Shown here piece after piece: positions 9,278 through 17,733 of a DNA stretch of 64,000 nucleotides. The notes beneath the pieces are model-generated. The model had not been told where the DNA came from and ran no database searches. It saw only the letters and a program-made list of their open reading frames with translations. This DNA comes from Variovorax sp. KK3. GTDB taxonomy: Bacteria > Pseudomonadota > Gammaproteobacteria > Burkholderiales > Burkholderiaceae_C. How positions within the stretch are numbered: the stretch's first letter is position 1; every line of letters starts with the position of its first letter. The stretch spans positions 62,001 through 126,000 of the forward strand of contig NZ_LYVO01000005.1 of assembly GCF_001984055.1 (NCBI RefSeq), read 5' to 3'. A program made the translations under genes and the position numbers.

Positions 9278-9569
9278 TGCTCTGTAGGTCTTGTGGATGC
9301 GCCAGATCATAAGGGTGACGGCGGTGCGCGCGGCTGGGAGATACCCAGGCGACTTCGCGAGCGACGCCCTACCCTCCTGTACCCGGGCCATTCATCAGGA
9401 GGACGTGCGTGCATCTGAGACAGAGCGCGGTGCGGGAGCGCGTGGAGTTGGGCAAGAGCCAAGAGTGAATCCGGCGTCGTCTTAGCCCGTGTGCAGCCTT
9501 CGCGGCATAGCGCGCCCGAAAAAGGGCCTCCAGTTGGAGGCCGGTCGTTTGTCAGGAGGTGCGGATGCC

Positions 9570-10010
9570 TCAATGCGGCATTCGAGGCTCGCCTCGCATG
9601 AGGTGGCTCTGAAGCTCTTGCGCCGCCTGTCGTGGCAAGCAGATGACGTACTTGGGCGGCTTCTGCTTAGCCAAGTCCTCCTCGATATAGCGGATGACCC
9701 GAATCCAAGCACCGATTTCGGCGCGGAAACGCTCACGAACGATTTCGACATCGGCCCCGTCCAATCGAGCGATCCCGGCTTCGTCATCGACGGCGAGGCA
9801 AATCGAAATCCTAAGGGTGGCGTTCGTTGCCATATCCTGCACAACTTGCGGCCGCTCGAGCGTCTGCCCAGGGAAGAGCCGCGCCGTACCGGTCACGTAG
9901 TCGACTTCGAACCTGCCACCTTGCTCAAGCATCGTGGTCCAACTCTTGGCTCCCAGACCCTCGAAGAGGCAGGTAAATAGCGAGGCAAGCTGTTCATCGT
10001 CGAATTTCAT
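9570..10010 (-). CDS. Unknown small protein, family member 1
   Basis: A 146-residue protein of unknown function that is clearly related to the products at 50153-50602 and 50747-51172. Shared features: an N-terminal helix beginning FDDEQLASLF, a GGRFEVDY strand, then TARLFPGQTLERP, and an amphipathic second half. Its upstream DNA (10041-10100) aligns without gaps to the region upstream of the 50.2-kb copy, with the same distance to the start codon. It stands 292 bp upstream of the H-NS gene and shares its direction. No signal peptide or membrane segment is seen. The pattern of short alternating strands and helices could suit a small dimeric binding protein, but no family name can be given. Confidence 0.65.
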   Translation of the reverse strand: MKFDDEQLASLFTCLFEGLGAKSWTTMLEQGGRFEVDYVTGTARLFPGQTLERPQVVQDMATNATLRISICLAVDDEAGIARLDGADVEIVRERFRAEIGAWIRVIRYIEEDLAKQKPPKYVICLPRQAAQELQSHLMRGEPRMPH

Positions 10011-10040
10011 CGTTCAGTTCCTAGTGGTGAGGCCGGCTCC

Positions 10041-10100
10041 TCGCCCCGACGTGGAGCGATGACGAAGCGGCCATCAATCCATGTAGTGCTGCGAGGGCCG
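10041..10100 (-). promoter_or_regulatory. Conserved leader of the small-protein family, copy A
   Basis: A 60-bp block that aligns ungapped with 50634-50693 at 47 of 60 positions by eye. The best-kept parts are TCGCCCCGA, GAAGCGGCCATCA and TGTAGTGCT with identical spacing. It begins 31 nt before the start codon of the family gene. Promoter, operator or leader RNA are all possible. Confidence 0.55.
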
Positions 10101-10135
10101 CATGAGCGCAACTTTTTTGGGGTCGAGGGAAAACA

Positions 10136-10158
10136 CCCCGTAAACAGGGGAGTTTTTT
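10136..10158 (+). terminator. Short hairpin with T-run
   Basis: CCCC (10136-10139), a 7-nt loop and GGGG (10147-10150) are followed by AGTTTTTT. The CCCC could alternatively pair with a GGGG just upstream near 10119, so an attenuator-like switch is conceivable. It lies in the divergent region ahead of the 10331 gene. The stem is short, so termination strength is doubtful. Confidence 0.3.
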
Positions 10159-10330
10159 GAACGAAGATTTTTTGCGAATGGCCTGGCGCACCGCCCCGTG
10201 TCTCGCCCACCGCCCTCCGCCCGCAGGGCCGAGGTACTTGGTCGGCCGGCAATCGCGCAAGATGATCCGAACCTTTCAGACGCTGCGACGGAGCAAACGT
10301 TTCCAACTGCCCCCCGAAGAAGGCGGCCTC

Positions 10331-11017
10331 ATGAAACGTTATCGCTGGTTTCGGGCCGAGTGGCCAATGGGAATGCGCGCCTTGGCCAAGCGGTTAAAGT
10401 CGAAGGCGTTCGACGAGGACAGCGCGGATGGCTTCGTTCTAGATCGCGTCCGCGACGACTGCATCGAGGGCCGATTCATCGAGCGTTTCGAGTACGACGA
10501 CATCATCACCGACCCGTTTGGGAAGGAACTTACGTTTCATCGAGTTGACTACAACCAGTGCGAGTTCCGAACCTTCGACGCGTCGCCTGGGCTAGAGCTT
10601 GTCGACGCCCCACGAAGTGTCCAAGCGATGGTGAGCCGGATGTTGGAAGCCACAGACTTTGCTTTGGCGATCAGTCCTCTCTCCGTGAATGTACTTGACT
10701 GGGCTGATACTTTTCAACGCGCGGCGAAGGTATCGGGACTCGTGGATTCGATGCAGCTTGGGGCGCTGGAGTTGGCCTCTGGAATCTCCGCCAAGGCTGT
10801 GATTCGTGGTGACACGGATGTTCGAGAGGTAGGTGCGACCTTAATCGAGGGCCGACGACACACATTAGAAAAGCTTCAGCTTCGGCTGCCAGGTCTACAG
10901 CGGACAAAAGTCGTCTTGACGAATGTTGGCTCGGTCAAGCTTGAATCTGAAGTCGCAGACGAGTTGCTGCCCGCACTGCGGGCGTCCCTGACGAGCGTGT
11001 TGAGTAAGGAACACTAA
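10331..11017 (+). CDS. Conserved hypothetical protein
   Basis: A 228-residue soluble protein of unknown function. I start it at the ATG at 10331 (KRYRWFRAEWPMGMRALAKR), preceded by AAGGCGG, because upstream codons have no protein-like composition. The N-terminal half is rich in charged and aromatic residues (DDCIEGRFIERFEYDD); the second half contains helical segments and ends with an alternating strand region (TLEKLQLRLPG, KVVLTNVG). There is no signal peptide, membrane segment or obvious catalytic motif. It faces away from the small-protein gene at 9.6 kb. It may be cargo of the mobile island. Confidence 0.68.
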   Translation: MKRYRWFRAEWPMGMRALAKRLKSKAFDEDSADGFVLDRVRDDCIEGRFIERFEYDDIITDPFGKELTFHRVDYNQCEFRTFDASPGLELVDAPRSVQAMVSRMLEATDFALAISPLSVNVLDWADTFQRAAKVSGLVDSMQLGALELASGISAKAVIRGDTDVREVGATLIEGRRHTLEKLQLRLPGLQRTKVVLTNVGSVKLESEVADELLPALRASLTSVLSKEH

Positions 11018-11121
11018 GACTGCCCGGCTCAGGCAGAGCAACCTCACAACGTGACATGCCCCTTCACTCCCAATCTCACTCTGGTGCCGGCGGCAAGTGC
11101 CGGCACAACCGATCATGCCTT

Positions 11122-11529
11122 TCACGCGCAAACGCCGGACTGCATGCGCCTTAGCAGCGTCGCCAGCAGTGCGCGGGCGTCGGCGACGTCAAGGTACTCG
11201 TTTGGCTGAAGTCCACCGAGGCTGGATTAGGGCTGCACCAGCCATTGGGCCATCCATGCGGCGACATCAAAGTCGGGGTGGTCAGATGATTCCAGCATGA
11301 TTTGCTCGGCTTCACCAATGAGCCGCGCCAAGCCCAGCAGCCGTTCGCCTTCCAGTCGTCCGAGGGGCCGTCCCAGCCGGGCTTTTCGTGCGAGCCTACT
11401 CGGCGAAAAGGTCCAACCAGCTGCACAGCTGCGACCGGGAAACATCGAGGTTCCTGGCGCCTTCGGTGCAATTCCAGAGGTAACCCGCGTGTGACAAGGT
11501 TGTTCCGGTCGACGGGCTCCATCGCCCAA
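11122..11529 (-). pseudogene. DUF2384 (MbcA/ParS/Xre) antitoxin with in-frame stop
   Basis: In one frame this encodes the MbcA/ParS/Xre toxin-binding domain: SRLARKARLGRPLGRLEGER, LLGLARLIGEAEQIM, DVAAWMAQWLVQP, then a TAA at 11227-11229, then SSLGGLQPNEYLDV and LLRRMQSGVCA with a normal stop at 11122-11124. Family members have a residue such as N at the stop position (WLxxPNPALGG), so a nonsense mutation split an otherwise intact domain. The 5' part toward 11722 is poorly conserved, and the IS5 element is inserted just upstream. No partner RES toxin gene follows. Confidence 0.68.
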
Positions 11530-11722
11530 TAGTCGCGATAACCCGCGGGCCGATCAAGCAGGCTGCCGTGGTCCATGAACATGAGCATAGGGAGCCCTCT
11601 GCTGAAGTTTAACCTGCGTCGAAATGCCCTTGCACGCGCTTTATTGCTCAGGGGCGCCGATGAGCTTGGCGGCAGTGGACGGCGCACTGTTTGCGCCCTC
11701 CCTTGCGTCTGCGTCGTGCTAG

Positions 11723-12907
11723 GGATGGTCTGCAGAACACGATCTGCAATCACGACTGAATGAGCAAGGTGATGCCGACGCAATCAGATGACTCGATCGA
11801 GCAAGCTCGGCAACGATTTGCTGTGCAGGGCAGCCACTGCGGCCGCCTCGCAAGCCCGCTTCGGGCCTCGCAGACGCACTCATCCCCCGACCTCCATCAA
11901 CTTTCGCCGTGCCATCCACAGGTTCGACAACGCGAACAGCGTGACGATCTGGGCCGTGTTCTTCGCCAAGCCGCGATAGCGCACCTTCGTGAACCCGAAC
12001 TGCTGCTTGATCACCCGGAACGGGTGCTCGACCTTCGCTCGGATGCTGGCCTTCATCTTCTCCACACGCTCGGCCACGAACTCCGGCTCGATGAACGGGT
12101 TGAGCAGCCTGCGCTTGCCCGGGCGCATCGCCACATGCCACGTCGGCCCTGCGGCCTCCGCTCGCTTGTGCACGCCCTGGTAGCCCGAGTCCCCGAAGGC
12201 CGCGTGCTCCTCGCCGTGCAGCAGCGCTCCGGCGACGTTGATGTCGCTCACATTGGCCGACGTACCCACCACCGTGTGCACCAGCCCCGACGCAGTGTCC
12301 ACGCCGATGTGGGCCTTCATTCCGAAGTACCACTGGTTGCCCTTCTGGGTCTGACGCATCTCCGGGTCGCGCTCGCCTTCGGCGTTCTTGGTCGAACTGG
12401 GCGCGGCGATCAGCGTGGCATCCACCGCAGTGCCGGTGCGCAGCAGCAGGCCCTTGGCTTGAAGGATGTCATTGACCACGCGCAGCATGTCAGCGGCCAG
12501 GTTGTGGTCCTCCAGCAGATGGCGGAAGCGCAGGATGGTGGTCTCGTCGGGCAAGCGGCTCACGCCGTCACCCAGGCCTGCAAACTCCCGGTACAGCGGC
12601 ACGTCGTGCAGCGCCTCTTCCATGGCTGGGTCGCTCAGACCGAACCACTGCTGAAGATAGTGAATGCGCAGCATCGTCTCGATCGCAAAAGGCGGCCGAC
12701 CAGTCTTGGCCCGGGGGGTGTGCGGTTCGACGATCTGGACCAGCGCGCTCCAGGGCACCACCCGATCCATCTCGTCGAGAAACTCGCGCTTGCGCGTCTT
12801 CTTCGTCGACAGATTCAGGCCCAGACCGAGCTGATTCGGGGGAGTCATGCGGTTGGAAATCATGGGGTCAGATCAAGCAAGGCTCGGGCCTGTTTTGCAG
12901 ACCTTCC
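11723..12907 (-). mobile_element. Complete IS5-family insertion sequence
   Basis: The 1185-bp element has terminal inverted repeats GGATGGTCTGCAGAACA (left) and GGAAGGTCTGCAAAACA (right end, reverse complement), 15 of 17 bases equal. It is flanked by direct repeats CTAG at 11719-11722 and 12908-12911, a 4-bp target duplication of the kind known for IS5 (CTAR). It encodes one transposase on the minus strand. Intact ends, duplication and reading frame indicate a recent and probably still mobile insertion. Confidence 0.9.
11880..12863 (-). CDS. IS5-family transposase
   Basis: A 327-residue DDE transposase filling the IS5 element. The order is typical: N-terminal Gln-Leu-Gly-rich segment (TPPNQLGLGLNLSTKKTRKR), a DUF772-like helical part (MLRIHYLQQWFGLSDPAMEE), and the catalytic core with D in GTAVDATLIAAP, D in AFGDSGYQG and E in IRAKVEHPFRVIK. 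No frameshift is present. An alternative ATG at 12848 would remove five residues. The only function expected is mobility of the element itself. Confidence 0.92.
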   Translation of the reverse strand: MISNRMTPPNQLGLGLNLSTKKTRKREFLDEMDRVVPWSALVQIVEPHTPRAKTGRPPFAIETMLRIHYLQQWFGLSDPAMEEALHDVPLYREFAGLGDGVSRLPDETTILRFRHLLEDHNLAADMLRVVNDILQAKGLLLRTGTAVDATLIAAPSSTKNAEGERDPEMRQTQKGNQWYFGMKAHIGVDTASGLVHTVVGTSANVSDINVAGALLHGEEHAAFGDSGYQGVHKRAEAAGPTWHVAMRPGKRRLLNPFIEPEFVAERVEKMKASIRAKVEHPFRVIKQQFGFTKVRYRGLAKNTAQIVTLFALSNLWMARRKLMEVGG

Positions 12908-12911
12908 CTAG

Positions 12912-13630
12912 AAACGATCGAGAGCATCGAGAGGCGAATCGTGAATGTGACACGGAAGAAGATGCGCAACTGCTCGAACTCTTCTCATTCGGTTCCATGC
13001 TTTGTCATTCTGACCCTGCGAACATCGAAAGGAATGGTGGCGTCTGGTGTGGGCGGGGCGCCTTCCCAAGCCGCGTTCTGGAAGTGAGAGCAGCGAGACG
13101 ATCAACAGATCATCGACTGGTATGTGGTCCTCGCTCTTCGAGATGTCGACCTGAGCGCTGGTGTGGGCAGGCGGGCGCGGGTGTTCTGGGCGATCACCAG
13201 CGCTACATGCTGCATCTTCAATAGGCGGCCTTGCCCATGGTACGTGTTGCGATGAGCCATCTTCTTGACCATTGGCTCAGTCTGCGCCTTGACGATCGCA
13301 TGGTGCGACACGATTAACCGCATAGCTCTTTGCAGTCCTGCATTTCGATTGTCGCTTAGTAGCATTGCTTTCTCCCGTCAGAGAAGTTTCCTGCGGCAAC
13401 ATCGATGTTCTGTTATCTGAACTTGGCACAATGAATCATTGCGGCATCGGGCTTTGATCCTTTCCCGATGTATTTGTGCTCTATCAGGACGCGCCGATTC
13501 CCAGGTCAATCTGTTTAATATTCCGTATGAGCTCTGGAGCCTGATGCTCTTTCCACCCAACGCTGGAGCATTTGGTATGGACCATTTCGGTTCTGAATCT
13601 CACTTTGCATGACGCATGACGAGAGTTGCC
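12912..13630. other. Gene-poor stretch
   Basis: No gene can be supported. A minus-strand open stretch at 13102-13365 has protein-like composition but no recognisable domain and no ribosome-binding site; the region looks like eroded remains between the IS5 element and the truncated LysR gene. Confidence 0.45.
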
Positions 13631-13996
13631 ATGGAACTACGCCACCTTCGCTGTTTCCTGGCTGTCGCTGAAGAACTCCACTTCGCGCGCGCGGCGGAAC
13701 GACTGCACATCGAGCAGTCGCCGCTGTCGCGGGCCATCAAGGAACTCGAAGAGGACCTGGGCGTGCAGCTGTTCGTTCGGACCACGCGCAGCACGCGGAT
13801 CACGCGGGCCGGCAAGCTGCTGTTGGAGCATGTGCCCCGCATCTTTGCCGCGTTGCAGCAGGCTCGCGATAGTGCGAAGGCCGCACCCGCGCCGCGCTTC
13901 CGACCCGCAGGGACGCGACAATTGGAAAGTGACCCGGTGAAGAAGGTAGGACCACGCCCACTCTTGCGCCCGTACGCCACTGTAACGGTCCGTTGA
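13631..13996 (+). pseudogene. Truncated LysR-family regulator (HTH only)
   Basis: The first 80-85 residues are a standard LysR winged HTH: ELRHLRCFLAVAEELHFARA, then RLHIEQSPLSRAIKELEEDL, LFVRTTRSTRITRAG and the start of the linker helix. After residue about 85 the sequence no longer matches the family and stops at 13996, so the effector-binding domain (about 200 residues) is missing. It could still make a DNA-binding fragment, but it is most simply a gene remnant. No divergent target gene is next to it. Confidence 0.75.
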
Positions 13997-14120
13997 ACGA
14001 CCGCTTTTTGGAAGTGACATCGCCCAACTGAAAGTCTGCAGCGGGCCCATAGCGGCTGTACAGTTTCCCAGGAAGCGGACCTTGAGTACGACCATAGCGT
14101 CGCGGGACTACTCGTGGCAG

Positions 14121-15266
14121 CTAAGTTTGCTTCGGCTTGGCCATGGTCAAAGGCAGGCGGACGCGGAACGCGGTGCCTTCTTCCGCTGATGAGGTGACAA
14201 CGATGGTTCCTCGATGGCCACCTACGATTTCTCGGGCGATGTAGAGGCCAAGACCCAGGCTAGTGGCCGGGCGCTCGTGCGGCTCGGACGCTTCTGCAGG
14301 CACCTGCACCAAGGGGTTGAAAATGACCTGCATCGCATCGGGCGGTATAGGCTTGCCCCGGTTCATGACGACCATCGTCACCTGCTCCAAGTCGCTGGTC
14401 ACAATGAGAGCCGCTGGGAAGGCAGCATCTCCGTGATGAACTGCGTTGCTCAGCAGGTTGCTCAAGACCTGCCGCATCCTCGGCGCATCGAAGTCGCAGA
14501 GCAACTGCTCGGGAATCTCTGCTCGCAGGACCCGTTCGGGGTAGGCGGCGCAGACCTCATCAAAAGCCTCGTGGCACAAGGCGGCGAGGTCCCCTGGGTT
14601 GGGCTGCACATCAATGCCACGGCCCAGCCTCGAGCGGGTGTACTCGAGGAGGTCGGTGACCATCTCGCTGATGGAAGTGATGCTGCGCTTGGCGATACTG
14701 AGGGCCCGCTCCTTTTTGCCCATCTCGCTCGTCAACTCCAGCATCCGAACGCACGCGCTGAGCGCGCTCAGGGGGTTGCGCAGGTCGTGACCCAAAACCG
14801 CCAGGAACGTGTCCCTGGAGTTCGCGACATTTTCGGAGTAGGTGACCATGGCCTCGGCAAGCCCTTGGTCGATGCCCTCGTTGAACCGGGCTACCTCTTC
14901 GAGAACTGTCCTGTCAACGACCTTGACATTTTGCATCCACTGGCGAAGCACTGTCGCGCGCAGGGCACGGTACTCCGCGCCCAACTGTGTGAGGTCGAAC
15001 CCGACGCGCTGACGCAGCCCTCCATGCTCGGCGGCGAAACTAGCAGCTACTTCGCGGGGAGCCAACCCTTTCGACTTTGCCTCGCGTTGGTCCTCGGTCT
15101 GCAAGGTCTCCATCTCGTCCGCGATGGCCAACAAGATTCCGTGCGCATGGTCTCTTAGTTCGACCACAGACATGGTTTCTGCGGGCGGAATCATCGTTCT
15201 TGCGAACGCCTCCCATTCGACCAAGATGGGCTCGATATTTTCTTTGATGAACTTGCTGAGACGCAT
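14121..15266 (-). CDS. Sensor histidine kinase with RsbRD-type N-terminus
   Basis: A 381-residue cytoplasmic kinase. Residues 1-150 are a helical RsbRD_N-like sensor domain without membrane segments. The dimerisation/phosphoacceptor helix has H160 in VLGHDLRNPLSALS. The ATP-binding domain shows the N-box (NLLSNAVHHGD), and G-box (LGLGLYIAREIVGGHRG). No response regulator gene is adjacent, so it is an orphan kinase. In this architecture the N-terminal domain usually reads a stress or redox signal; the actual signal cannot be told from the sequence. The ATG at 15266 fits the family start. Confidence 0.88.
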   Translation of the reverse strand: MRLSKFIKENIEPILVEWEAFARTMIPPAETMSVVELRDHAHGILLAIADEMETLQTEDQREAKSKGLAPREVAASFAAEHGGLRQRVGFDLTQLGAEYRALRATVLRQWMQNVKVVDRTVLEEVARFNEGIDQGLAEAMVTYSENVANSRDTFLAVLGHDLRNPLSALSACVRMLELTSEMGKKERALSIAKRSITSISEMVTDLLEYTRSRLGRGIDVQPNPGDLAALCHEAFDEVCAAYPERVLRAEIPEQLLCDFDAPRMRQVLSNLLSNAVHHGDAAFPAALIVTSDLEQVTMVVMNRGKPIPPDAMQVIFNPLVQVPAEASEPHERPATSLGLGLYIAREIVGGHRGTIVVTSSAEEGTAFRVRLPLTMAKPKQT

Positions 15267-15468
15267 GCCGCAGTATGCGCTTGCAGGACGTGGCCGACAT
15301 TGCGGCCGAGCCCGCCTGCGAGAGGAAGCTGTGCATCGAAGGTCCGCTCGTGGCCGACAGCGGCCGTCGCAAGCATGCCACAGGCGTGCAGTTTCACCCC
15401 GGGCCGCTTGGCTTGGTCAAGACCTATGACCAATGCGCAGGAAATTTGCCTGTGCATCCCACCCAATC

Positions 15469-16368
15469 CTAGGGGTAAGTAAAAATCACCTTTACGTATG
15501 TATCCCTACCCATAAATATCGAAAACGCTGTTGCCGTCTTGCTTCCTACAACATAAGGCATCTTCACCTGAATCTTTCCTGAACTCATTGGCGCAACTTC
15601 GGTGGAGGACCAATTTTCAATATCGAGCTCCGAGCCTGTTGACCGTTTCTCTTTTTTGTCCGCGGAGACCTTCAAGGGGAGTGCGGTTTTATTGTGAATT
15701 GCAAACGTCGCGCGCAGCAAATTGCCATCAATCTTTTGAGATTCGAGCCGCAGCGGAAACTCTTGGTCTGTATAGCTGTCTCTTAAGTCGGAGGTTACGT
15801 AAGACTCAAGCCCCGTCCAGCCACCATCCATAAGCTTCGCTAGTTTGTATTTCGTGTATGCACCTCGTCCGTTTTCCCATAGAGTTGGAAGTGAGAAGAG
15901 GCCTCCCATCAGGCAGAAAATGACTACTACACCGAGAAAAACTGCGGCGTAGTTCGGAGGAATGTTGTCATCCGACTTTACGACCCTTCCGGTAATGTGT
16001 TTGGAGTTAATACTTAGTTTGCCCACGTCTAGAATGCCGTTCTCCACTAGCAGCAACATCGATGCGCTTTGCCACTTGTGAAGGCGTTCAATCTTGAGGG
16101 CGGATTCCTTGCATGAGATATTTGGAGAGCTAGCCGCTATAAGTTCACATTTCAATTCCGGCGGCAAGTCGACTCTTATATCCTCTTCAACTTGATTCCC
16201 CCGGTTATAGACCAGAACTTCACACATTGAGCCGTCACGGCTTATCGACGCATGACGGTAGAGTTTGGGAGAGGTGGCATATAGCTGCCGCATCCGGAAA
16301 AGATAGGCAGTAATTGAGGTAATGATAAACAATAAAATGCCGATTCCAATTTTTCCCAACTCTTCCAT
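15469..16368 (-). CDS. Membrane protein of unknown function
   Basis: A 299-residue protein with two membrane segments: one at the extreme N-terminus (IGIGILLFIITSITAYLF) and one near residue 155 (AAVFLGVVVIFCLMGGLF). The ATG at 16368 is chosen because GGAGGG lies 5 nt ahead of it. The part between the membrane segments and the C-terminal 130 residues are rich in beta-prone sequence, suggesting soluble sensor-like or Ig-like domains on one side of the membrane. Base composition is lower in GC than the neighbours, a sign of transfer. No family recognised. Confidence 0.65.
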   Translation of the reverse strand: MEELGKIGIGILLFIITSITAYLFRMRQLYATSPKLYRHASISRDGSMCEVLVYNRGNQVEEDIRVDLPPELKCELIAASSPNISCKESALKIERLHKWQSASMLLLVENGILDVGKLSINSKHITGRVVKSDDNIPPNYAAVFLGVVVIFCLMGGLFSLPTLWENGRGAYTKYKLAKLMDGGWTGLESYVTSDLRDSYTDQEFPLRLESQKIDGNLLRATFAIHNKTALPLKVSADKKEKRSTGSELDIENWSSTEVAPMSSGKIQVKMPYVVGSKTATAFSIFMGRDTYVKVIFTYP

Positions 16369-16773
16369 AGTTCCCTCCCAAGTTAAAATTAAGACACGAG
16401 TGTCGAGGCCGCCATCCAAGGACCGTTATTGTCCGGCTGCAGCGGGCCGCGGCAGGCAACTACTCTGCACATCGCGGTCAGGCGTCATGACGCGCTCGGT
16501 GAGCTACCTGTTCACGAGGGGCGCCGTCACCAAAGCGCGGGCGTGGGAAGGTGCGAGCATCATCAAGCCGAGGTCTGCGCGGTTGACTGGGACCCTCACC
16601 GGAGCACATCCGCTGAAAGACCTTGCTGGGCGGCGCACCAAGGAGGATGTCGCCAGAATCCGCGCTCAGACTCAGTGGCCGTTCGTTCATAGGGATGTTG
16701 GATGGGTATTCGCTGTCCGCATTCTGAGGAACGGCCGAACGTCCGCAGTTGGCCGCGAGCCGCGGTACACCCG
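16369..16773. other. Intergenic stretch, no gene seen
   Basis: Open stretches on both strands here lack ribosome-binding sites and protein-like composition. Near 16738 there is a copy of a degenerate repeat of the form GAACGTCCGCnnTTGGCCG that recurs elsewhere in 13.9-21.6 kb. Confidence 0.4.
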
Positions 16774-17013
16774 CTACTGAAGCCAACGCAGATTAGCCCA
16801 GAAGCTGTCACCCAAGTAGGCGGCGCCGACGCCGCAGGCGGCAGTGGTGATTCCCACGAGCATGCACGCGCCCAGGATGCTCAGCGGCGAGAGACCAACG
16901 CACATGCCGAGGCCAACGACCGGGCCCAGCAGTGCCCCGCAACCAAATCGCACCTTCATCTCGAAAGCATCGGGTGTTCTACCCGCGAGAGTGGGTCCTG
17001 ATTCAATCTTCAT
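16774..17013 (-). CDS. Small glycine-rich membrane protein
   Basis: A 79-residue protein with two membrane segments (about residues 27-47 and 50-70) rich in Gly, Ala and Cys (GALLGPVVGLGMCVGLSPLS). The start is the ATG at 17013; longer in-frame codons upstream are basic and unlike a protein N-terminus. It resembles many short uncharacterised inner-membrane proteins. It is in line with the next gene upstream (17087-17452) and may be cotranscribed with it. Confidence 0.55.
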   Translation of the reverse strand: MKIESGPTLAGRTPDAFEMKVRFGCGALLGPVVGLGMCVGLSPLSILGACMLVGITTAACGVGAAYLGDSFWANLRWLQ

Positions 17014-17086
17014 GCTCGTTCTGGCCTTGTAGTTTGGGGGACGGCGTCGACCGTCCGCTGCTGGCCGAATTCTGCCCGTCGTCGTT

Positions 17087-17452
17087 CTAGCGCAAATGGG
17101 CTGACTGGGCGAGCGAAACTCGGAGCAAAGCATCGTTCATGCAGCAGCCACATCCCGGGCACTTGTCCCAATTGGTCATCACCTGTCGGGGCGGGGAAGT
17201 TCTACTCTCACCGATTTCCCACTCCAAGCCGCACGAAGGGCAGGCAGCTCTAGATGCGCTCGCCGGCCCTCCACGTCGAAACAAAAGGCCAAATCCTGCG
17301 AGGGCGCCGAACCCCACACCCAACAAGAATTTAGCGGCTGGCGACGGTGCTTGGGTGGGCCAAAGCAACAGCCAGAAGCCTGCCCCAAGCACGCCGAGGA
17401 GGACGCCCGCAAAGACGTGGAGATTGCGTGCGCTTTGGTTCCGGCGAGCCAA
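17087..17452 (-). CDS. Small membrane protein with zinc ribbon
   Basis: A 121-residue protein. Residues 10-30 and 38-60 are membrane segments (VFAGVLLGVLGAGFWLLLW and FLLGVGFGALAGFGLLF), followed by a cytoplasmic tail with two CxxC knuckles (CPSCGLEWE and CPGCGCC) that could bind one zinc ion. The frame is bounded upstream by a stop directly before a TTG, so TTG at 17452 is the only reasonable start. Function unknown; similar two-helix plus zinc-ribbon proteins are common and poorly studied. Confidence 0.58.
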   Translation of the reverse strand: MARRNQSARNLHVFAGVLLGVLGAGFWLLLWPTQAPSPAAKFLLGVGFGALAGFGLLFRRGGPASASRAACPSCGLEWEIGESRTSPPRQVMTNWDKCPGCGCCMNDALLRVSLAQSAHLR

Positions 17453-17733
17453 CGCCTTCTATTCGAGAATCCGCGAGGCGAGTTCCGGTGGAACTAGGTC
17501 TAAGGGCATTGCATGCGAAGGTCTGGTTCCGGCCGACTGTAGCGAGCTCGCGAGCCGTTCGGACACAGAGTTGGAGGAATACTGGCAAGCCGTGACGAAC
17601 TGCCGCTGTTGGCCGCATACCGCGTTCGAGCTGCCCCCGCAGCTACCCACTCCAAGGTAGCTGATTTGCTAGCAGTTGCTCAATGCAAATCTCGCCGGGC
17701 CCGCGCGAGGGCTCGAGGCCCACTCTTGTCGCT

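Noticed and set aside
11760..12911. 383-codon open frame antisense to the IS5 transposase
   Set aside because: It has no recognisable domain and is a shadow of the GC-rich transposase gene.
14214..15158. 314-codon open frame antisense to the histidine kinase
   Set aside because: The kinase on the other strand has all family motifs; this frame has none.
16429..16811. Short frames on both strands between the membrane protein genes
   Set aside because: Composition is that of GC-rich non-coding DNA and no start signals are present.
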